Source: Thiodiazotropha sp040791665 (GTDB lineage: Bacteria; Pseudomonadota; Gammaproteobacteria; Chromatiales; Chromatiaceae). From it: a stretch of DNA of 64,000 nucleotides. The position numbers and the translations under genes were made by a program. Numbering within the stretch: the first letter of the stretch is position 1; every line of letters starts with the position of its first letter. The notes beneath the pieces are model-generated. The model was not told the origin of the DNA. It searched no databases and saw only the letters and a program-made list of their open reading frames with translations. The stretch spans positions 124,001 to 188,000 of the forward strand of contig JBFNNX010000016.1 of NCBI GenBank assembly GCA_040791665.1, given 5' to 3'. Shown piece after piece: positions 58,801-64,000 of the stretch.

Positions 58801-61800
58801 TCATTGCCGGCCAGGCCATCGATGGTTTCTGCGCTGTCGTTACCCTGTATGGCATCGTCGCCGGCAGTCCCGGGTGTTATTTGGGACAGCAACTCTGCAC
58901 CAGTCAGGGTAACACTATCGGAAAAGCTGATTTGATGAATGCTGTTGCTGACATTGACGCTGTCGGCGCCATCGAATTGGCCGATCACGGTCACCTGGTC
59001 GGTATTATTCGGGTTGGATAGAATCAGATTGTCCCCGTCACGACGCACCTGCACATCGGTTGAGGGCAGATCGGAAAATACAATGGTGTTATTGCCTAGC
59101 AGGTCATCGATGGTGTCTTGACCGTGACCCGTTTGAAAAACGTATCGGTCATCTCCATGAGAGCCAGACAATTGATCATCACCTGCCCCACCAATCAGCT
59201 CATCATTGCCTTGCCACCCTGCCAGGGTATCGTCGCCCGCACCGCCATCCAGTTGATCATTGCCATTGCCACCATCAAGGGTGTCGTTACCCGATCCACC
59301 CAGGAGTTGATCGTTTCCATCTGCTCCGCTGATGGTGTCGTTGCCCGCCCCGCCATCGATCAGGTCGGCGGTTTCATACCCCGTCAAGACCTGACCGGTG
59401 TCATTCCCCTGCAGCAACATCGCCCTGACGTCGTCGTATGTCCACTGGGTGCCATCGTGAAATTGCAATGCGTCTATTCTGCTGTGCTCGTCAGTCTGAA
59501 AAAAGCCCGTGATGCTGGTTACCGAACCGGCATACTCGATTACCAGATCGTAACCGCTACGTGTCAGTGCAACATTATCAGGCGTAATACCGATATCGAA
59601 TTCGATGCTGTCGTGGCTCTCCGCGCCGGACCAATCTTGGTTATTGATGACGTTGTTGCCGTCACCCGGCGCAAGCCGGTAAATGTCATTGCCAAGGCTA
59701 CCGATGAGGGTGTCGGAACCTGGACCGGCAATCAAGAGGTCGTCGCCCTCATTACCGTTAATGGTGTCATTACCCTCGCCACCAGCCAGTTGGTCATCAC
59801 CCTCTTCTCCGCTTAGTTGATCGTTTCCGGCACCCCCGTCAAGCACATCGTTGCCCGCCGCTCCCAGCAATTCGTCATCCCCTGTGCCGCCCGATAGATG
59901 ATCATCGCCGTTGGCGCCTTGCAGGGTGTCATTTCCGCCCATTCCGTCGAGCGTATCTCCAACACCGTTGTAGGCCAGCAAGGTATCGTTGCTTTCGCTG
60001 CCCGTTTGAACAAGCGTCCTTACGGTATCAATATCCCACACCGTGCCATCGCTGAACTCAATGAACTCCACCACCCGGTTATTCTCGCCATTGAGGTAGA
60101 AAAACCGATCCAATGTTATGACCTCTCCGTTGCTTTGCACTGTCAGCAAGACGTCGCCGCCGGACCGTGTTGCCGTCACTTCAGAAGGCGTAGCACCGGT
60201 AATCAGGAGTCTGTCCTGACTACTGTTCGCGGCATCAATGCTGTTATCGAAATCGTTTATCGTGGTATTGCCGTCACCGACGCTGAACAGATAGGTGTCA
60301 CTGCCGCTGCCACCCCGTAGATAGTCGTCATCTCCCAGTCCGCCACTCAATTGATCGTCGCCCGGACCTCCATATAAGACATCGCTGCCGTCACCACCCG
60401 CCAACACATCATTGCCGTAACCGCCCGATAATGTATCGTTGCCGTCATTACCCGACAGCTGATCATTACCGGCAGCACCACGCAATGTGTCATTACCGCC
60501 GAGCCCGTCAAGGATATCGCCACCGTCATAGGCATAAAGCCGATCCGCCCCCTCGGTCGCTTGCTGCACGGCAGCTTTGACATAATCAAAATCCCATACC
60601 GTTCCATCGTCAAACGCTATGGCGATCAAAGCATGATAGCCGGTAACCTCGTCTTCGAAATAGTTCCTAACTCCAACTGTCTCTCCCATTGTAGAAAGGG
60701 TCAAGATCAAGGAGTCGCCCGAGCGGGTCGCAAGGACCGAATTGGGCGCTATATTCAGCATAACCAGCCTATCGTTTCGGTTGGCGCCTGTATCATCACC
60801 TCTGATCCAGATATCGCCATCGCCCGCCGCAAAGAGGTAAGTATCGTCACCGGCGCCACCGCTTAAATGGTCGTTTCCACCTATCCCCCCTCGCAAGGTA
60901 TCGTTGCCGTCACCTCCATATAAGTCGTCATCTCCATCGCCGCCATCGAGAGTATCGTTGCCTCGCCAGCCAGTAAGGTAGTCATTGCCCATGCCCCCCT
61001 GAAGCAGATCGGCTCCATCTCCACCCGAGAGAAAATCGTCGCCTTCATCGCCCAACAGCGTGTCATTTCCGTCGCCACCGGCAAGACCATCGTCACCCTC
61101 GCCGCCTGTCAGCCTATCGTCTCCCCCATAACCGTAGAGATGATCGTCACCTCCCAAGCCATCCAGGCTGTCATCGCCGGCGCCGCCATGCAGTTCCTCG
61201 CCCGCTTCTGTCGCCTGCTGGGCGTGCTGGCGCAAGGTCTCGGCATCCCATCGGGTACCATCCTGAAACACCACCTCGGCAAGACAATTGGTATTGGAAA
61301 CTGCGCCATCGTCGATTGCGAAGAATCCGTCGACCGAGACCTGCCCCTCGTCGCCGATACTGAGATAAAGATTATTGCTTCCCCGCTTGACCACCACATC
61401 TTCGGGAGCGATACCCTCGAGAAACCTCAGCCTGTCCCGGTTGGGTGATTGAGATTCCCAATTGCTTATGTGAACCTGACCGTCGCCCAAGCCGTAGAGA
61501 TAGGTATCCGCTCCGGCCCCGCCATCCATCGTTTCGCCCCGCAAGGTGTCGTTTCCCGCACCGCCCAGAAGATAGTCGCGCCCTTCGCCCCCCATGAGTA
61601 GATCATCGCCCGCATAGCCCACCAGGTAGTCGTTGCCTTGTAGCCCATCCAGCATGTCATCGCCGGCATAGCCATACAGCCGGTCATCCCCCGCCGTCGC
61701 CACCTGCACCTGTGCCAGGATGTTTTCCAGATCCCACTCGGTGCCGTCGGCGAACAGGATGGCGTCCAGCGAATCCCCGCTCCGACCGTCATTATCGAAG

Positions 61801-64000
61801 AAGTTCGCCACTGTAATAACGTTCTCACGCCCTGCAATATCCAGAACAAGGCCATACATGAAACGCCGGACTACCACATCGGTGGGTGCAATGCCTTCGA
61901 GAAAGCGTAATACGTCATGCCGCCCTTCACGACTGTCTTGGTTGCGGATGACCATATCCCCATCGCCCAAACCATAAAGGTAGGTGTCGTTGCCGCCCCC
62001 GCCGCTGAGTTCATCGCGTCCCGCGCCACCTCGCAGCCGGTCATCCCCGGCGCCACCGTATAGCCGGTCGTCGCCCGCATTGCCCAGAATTTCATCGTTA
62101 CCCGCATCACCATGGAGTTCGTCATTGCCTTCGCCGCCGGACAGGGTATCGTTTCCATCTCCACCCTGTACAAGATCATGGCCTCCCCGGCCATCCAGCG
62201 CGTCATCCCCCACCGTTCCTTCAATATGGTCGTCGGCATCCCCGCTCGGCCGCAATAACTCGATGACTTGCGTCACATCCCAAACGGCGCCGTTTGCAAA
62301 CTCGATCCGATCGAGGACATAGGGGCTCTCGCCCCCGTCCAGAAAGTAGCCGAGCACCGTAATAACCTCTGCGCTACTCCCTACCATGAGCAGCAGGTTG
62401 TCGCCGGCGCGGCCGACCCGGACATCATTCGGCTCGATACCGGGGAGAAACCGCAGTGTATCCTGGCTTTCATGCATGGCGTCGAAGTTATTGATCAGGG
62501 TATTGCCGTCCCCCGCACCGAAGAGGTAGATGTCGTTGCCGACACCTCCGTCAAGCAGGTCGCCTTCGCCCGGGCCACCGCGCAGAAGATCATCGCCATA
62601 GTCTCCCTCCAAGGTATCTTGTCCCTCACCACCCTCAAGGTCGTCATTGCCCTCGCCGCCATTGAGCCAGTCGTCGCCCGCAGCTCCCGTCAGGAGATCA
62701 TCGCCCCGGCCGCCATGCATGCGGTCGGTTTCATCATTGCCCGTCATTTCATTATCCCGATCATCTCCCTGCACGATGTCTATACCTCCATCGTCCAGCA
62801 CTATTTCCCACGTTCTCGGTACTTTTATTAAACCCGACTCAAACTTGACCGCATCGTCAAACAGATTGAAGGCCCAAGGCCACCAGACATCGTATTCATC
62901 GCCAGGGTTGTATTCGGTGTCCCAATACCAGTCGAACCAATAACTGACATGTACCCAGCTTCGCCAGTTGGGGCTGTTGTACTCCTCACCAATATTGATA
63001 CCCAGTCGGCGGTCGCTGAAATTTTCAATAGTGATCGTGTTGAAGCCGCCCCCCCATTCGCTGACGGTCAGCGTTCCATTACCGTTGACGGTATAGCGGA
63101 TGGTGGCATCGCATGAGGGGTTGTACTCCTCGTACACATTGGGGTTGGCGGTCTGGCGGATCAGGTTGAGACCCAGCATCACATAGCTCTGCTCACCACT
63201 GCCGGTAGTGATGTTCATGCAGACACTGCCCAGGCCGTCGGCATCGTTGACCACATCACCCGCGCCGGCATAGTAGAGATCGTCGCCCAGGCCACCCTCC
63301 AAACGGTCGGATACGCCGTCGTCGACCAGCACATAGCGGTTGTTCGCTTCATCGAAATAGCGGTTGTCGCCGTAGAGATTGTCGAAACCGTCGCCGCCGA
63401 TCAGGTGATCCTGCCCCAGGCCGCCCACCAACAGATCGCGGCCGGCACCGCCGTCGAGGGTGTCGTGGCCGGCTTCGCCGTACAAGGCATCGTCACCTTC
63501 TCTTCCGTAGAGTCCGGAGTTATGAATGCGCGCATCGTCTCCCGATCCTCCGTAAAGTTCATCATTACCTTCCCCACCATCCAGCTTATCGATCCCGGCG
63601 TTGCCTTCCAGGTAGTCGTCACCTGCGTTACCGTTCAGGGTGTCGTTGCCGCCACCGCCGTAAATCAGGTCATCTTTGCTTCCGCCATCAAGCTCACCAT
63701 TCCTTTCATCGCCATCGCCGCCGAAGCGGTAGTGAACTAGGCTGTTCCAATCTGCTCCCTCTATGTTAGGATCAGAAGCCGCAACAATCTGTCCGTCATC
63801 CGCGTCCCAAAATAATACGTCATCACCCGATGTCGCAGAATCAGGATAGTCGTATTCGTTCCTATGCATGATTGCTCGAAAATAATAGGCTCGATCCTGC
63901 AAATAGGCTTCTGTCAAGGTGCCTTCTTGTGTGGCCGGCTCGTACAACTCCAGTTCATCATGTTCATTGTGCTGGGCAAACAAAGCCCCATCTCCGGTAA
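55869..64000 (-). CDS. Giant RTX (type I-secreted) repeat protein, C-terminal 2,700 residues
   Basis: The frame runs off the window edge (upstream codons at 63984-63998 read TGDGA, still open), so the start lies outside. It consists of blocks of calcium-binding nonapeptides (GGxGxDxLx, for example GGEGNDELYGGSGDD) alternating with about twelve copies of a 65-residue hemolysin-type related domain of pattern D-LRF--GI-P-DV----DNL-L---FF-----I--I-F-DGT-WD. A Gly/Ser/Asp/Thr linker lies near DNA 57310-57440. The last 45 residues (VDQLVAAMAAYDVPAG ... LAENWQVIT) look like a type I secretion signal. No toxin or enzyme domain is visible in this part. It could be an adhesin, S-layer-like or exported calcium-folded protein. 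No transporter genes are in the window. Confidence 0.93.
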   Translation of the reverse strand, partial: TGDGALFAQHNEHDELELYEPATQEGTLTEAYLQDRAYYFRAIMHRNEYDYPDSATSGDDVLFWDADDGQIVAASDPNIEGADWNSLVHYRFGGDGDERNGELDGGSKDDLIYGGGGNDTLNGNAGDDYLEGNAGIDKLDGGEGNDELYGGSGDDARIHNSGLYGREGDDALYGEAGHDTLDGGAGRDLLVGGLGQDHLIGGDGFDNLYGDNRYFDEANNRYVLVDDGVSDRLEGGLGDDLYYAGAGDVVNDADGLGSVCMNITTGSGEQSYVMLGLNLIRQTANPNVYEEYNPSCDATIRYTVNGNGTLTVSEWGGGFNTITIENFSDRRLGINIGEEYNSPNWRSWVHVSYWFDWYWDTEYNPGDEYDVWWPWAFNLFDDAVKFESGLIKVPRTWEIVLDDGGIDIVQGDDRDNEMTGNDETDRMHGGRGDDLLTGAAGDDWLNGGEGNDDLEGGEGQDTLEGDYGDDLLRGGPGEGDLLDGGVGNDIYLFGAGDGNTLINNFDAMHESQDTLRFLPGIEPNDVRVGRAGDNLLLMVGSSAEVITVLGYFLDGGESPYVLDRIEFANGAVWDVTQVIELLRPSGDADDHIEGTVGDDALDGRGGHDLVQGGDGNDTLSGGEGNDELHGDAGNDEILGNAGDDRLYGGAGDDRLRGGAGRDELSGGGGNDTYLYGLGDGDMVIRNQDSREGRHDVLRFLEGIAPTDVVVRRFMYGLVLDIAGRENVITVANFFDNDGRSGDSLDAILFADGTEWDLENILAQVQVATAGDDRLYGYAGDDMLDGLQGNDYLVGYAGDDLLMGGEGRDYLLGGAGNDTLRGETMDGGAGADTYLYGLGDGQVHISNWESQSPNRDRLRFLEGIAPEDVVVKRGSNNLYLSIGDEGQVSVDGFFAIDDGAVSNTNCLAEVVFQDGTRWDAETLRQHAQQATEAGEELHGGAGDDSLDGLGGDDHLYGYGGDDRLTGGEGDDGLAGGDGNDTLLGDEGDDFLSGGDGADLLQGGMGNDYLTGWRGNDTLDGGDGDDDLYGGDGNDTLRGGIGGNDHLSGGAGDDTYLFAAGDGDIWIRGDDTGANRNDRLVMLNIAPNSVLATRSGDSLILTLSTMGETVGVRNYFEDEVTGYHALIAIAFDDGTVWDFDYVKAAVQQATEGADRLYAYDGGDILDGLGGNDTLRGAAGNDQLSGNDGNDTLSGGYGNDVLAGGDGSDVLYGGPGDDQLSGGLGDDDYLRGGSGSDTYLFSVGDGNTTINDFDNSIDAANSSQDRLLITGATPSEVTATRSGGDVLLTVQSNGEVITLDRFFYLNGENNRVVEFIEFSDGTVWDIDTVRTLVQTGSESNDTLLAYNGVGDTLDGMGGNDTLQGANGDDHLSGGTGDDELLGAAGNDVLDGGAGNDQLSGEEGDDQLAGGEGNDTINGNEGDDLLIAGPGSDTLIGSLGNDIYRLAPGDGNNVINNQDWSGAESHDSIEFDIGITPDNVALTRSGYDLVIEYAGSVTSITGFFQTDEHSRIDALQFHDGTQWTYDDVRAMLLQGNDTGQVLTGYETADLIDGGAGNDTISGADGNDQLLGGSGNDTLDGGNGNDQLDGGAGDDTLAGWQGNDELIGGAGDDQLSGSHGDDRYVFQTGHGQDTIDDLLGNNTIVFSDLPSTDVQVRRDGDNLILSNPNNTDQVTVIGQFDGADSVNVSNSIHQISFSDSVTLTGAELLSQITPGTAGDDAIQGNDSAETIDGLAGNDTIQTFGGDDNVQGGDGFDQIDGGSGNDVLAGGLGDDTLDGSAGDDLLDGGAGNDLLYGDGDIDYYGPGRSYDETAHDQLFGGDGDDRLYGGSRYELDAFRDENFDILHGGAGNDYLYGQGELYGGDGNDELIGYGTIDGGDGNDSIRLGTDGSLDSTHISGGSGDDSLAGGHIAATFSFNLGDGVDVLSHNLWDYSASAMQQDVIAFGDGIAQADVRFEQQQNTLIVYYGSGNDQITITDWFISQGRGKTLRFEFSDGSVITDIDQLTVTMGTAGNDTLLGTESSDTIQAGDGNDQVWGRGGNDEIRGDGGEDYLAGEAGDDTLIGAAGDDNLAGGEGNDRLVGGDQNDQLNGGLGSDHLEGGGGDDIYVYSAGGGMDVIDNTGGGVDWLYFTDVTSDRLSFSRDGDDLLVSIDGDPAQSIRILSHFLGGESEIDYIQPSGSAALTASDVSALLADQSGGDTGSGDTDSGSGGDGSTGSGDTGTDPVTPPQPGGDDTLVGSGADEILIAGAGNDSLGGGFGNDRLLGGEGDDTYLYTGGQDTLEERAGIDRLRFENGITFNQVASGLIKSGDDLVLRVNGGPDQITLRNFFLGGDHLVETIEFATGGALTAEQIFGAFGFAMPVETSDFFQTIHGTSASDGALSGGDQADFIAGYNGDDTLIGGAGGDRLEGGNGADTLMGGAGNDQLVGGRGDDTYIFNAGDGQDIIDNLGGGLDTLRFEGIDFNQVASGLMRSGDNLILRVSGDSDQVTLRDYFKGGDQAVDRIIFASGGELSSAQLFGVFGVTDPDPAGSPDYSALPDERNYNTVTLGSAGDDTYLAGSDADFIDGGAGDDLINGGVGNDYLIGGYGSDTYLVGAASGQDIINNYDADNPGTDTLRFGSATIEDLWFNRTGNDLIITQAGTDDQVTVAHWYNAPANEVERIEAAGSVLLNNQVDQLVAAMAAYDVPAGVGNVVPQDVKDSLQPVLAENWQVIT

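Noticed and set aside
55869..63900. Short regularly spaced DNA repeats that could be mistaken for a CRISPR or satellite array
   Set aside because: The periodicity is 27 bases in one long open frame and encodes GGxGxDxLx calcium-binding nonapeptides. Units are degenerate and no cas gene is present.
63983..63985. TTG at 63983 as the start of the RTX protein
   Set aside because: The frame is open and RTX-like to the end of the window, so the true start lies outside.

Overview
The window looks like the chromosome of a gammaproteobacterium. It has the gene order greA / yhbY / rlmE-ftsH-folP-glmM-tpiA-secG-tRNA-Leu and a 14-gene proton-pumping complex I operon. It also has FdhD with a molybdenum enzyme, ETF/ETF-QO, and a very long RTX protein. 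A sulfur-oxidising Chromatiales/Sedimenticola-like bacterium is my best guess, but no marker in the window proves a genus. Almost everything runs on the minus strand.

1-7.1 kb: the start of glutaryl-CoA dehydrogenase (cut by the window edge), a ThiS-like sulfur carrier on the plus strand, then a tightly overlapping seven-gene minus-strand operon. In transcription order it holds an LLM flavin/F420 oxidoreductase, a duplicated four-helix HxH membrane protein, its single-unit paralogue, an NMT1-like binding protein, cofE, cofD and cofC. This is an F420 biosynthesis and use operon. 7.3-14.0 kb: a second operon, starting with F420:NADP oxidoreductase and followed by etfB, etfA, ETF-QO, a CaiB/BaiF CoA-transferase, an EamA exporter and an ABM-domain membrane protein. 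Together the two blocks suggest F420H2, NADPH, acyl-CoA oxidation and the quinone pool are connected.

14.2-19.3 kb: a DMSO-reductase-family complex (Mo subunit, four-cluster ferredoxin, NrfD-like anchor) with fdhD. 19.9-21.7 kb: a B12-binding radical SAM protein translationally coupled to a short, apparently truncated sugar transferase. 21.8-37.1 kb: initiator tRNA, nuoN to nuoA, tRNA-Leu(GAG), with intrinsic terminators after each tRNA. 37-49.7 kb: secG, tpiA, glmM, folP, ftsH, rlmE, yhbY, greA, carB and carA. Four copies of a 30-bp inverted-repeat element sit in or beside these gaps. One copy carries a GxxExxY PD-(D/E)XK gene between carB and carA.

49.7-55.9 kb: an accessory block. A CHAD protein converges on a three-gene operon of a FHA-like/metallophosphatase fusion, a stand-alone GHKL ATPase and a second metallophosphatase. 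The block is bracketed by a decayed copy of the 3' end of the RTX gene on one side and a broken VapBC pair plus the intact RTX gene on the other. 55.9-64 kb: the C-terminal 2,700 residues of a type I-secreted RTX protein, still open at the window edge. The most original material is the phosphatase/GHKL/CHAD block, the F420 operon with its HxH membrane proteins, and the inverted-repeat/GxxExxY element family.
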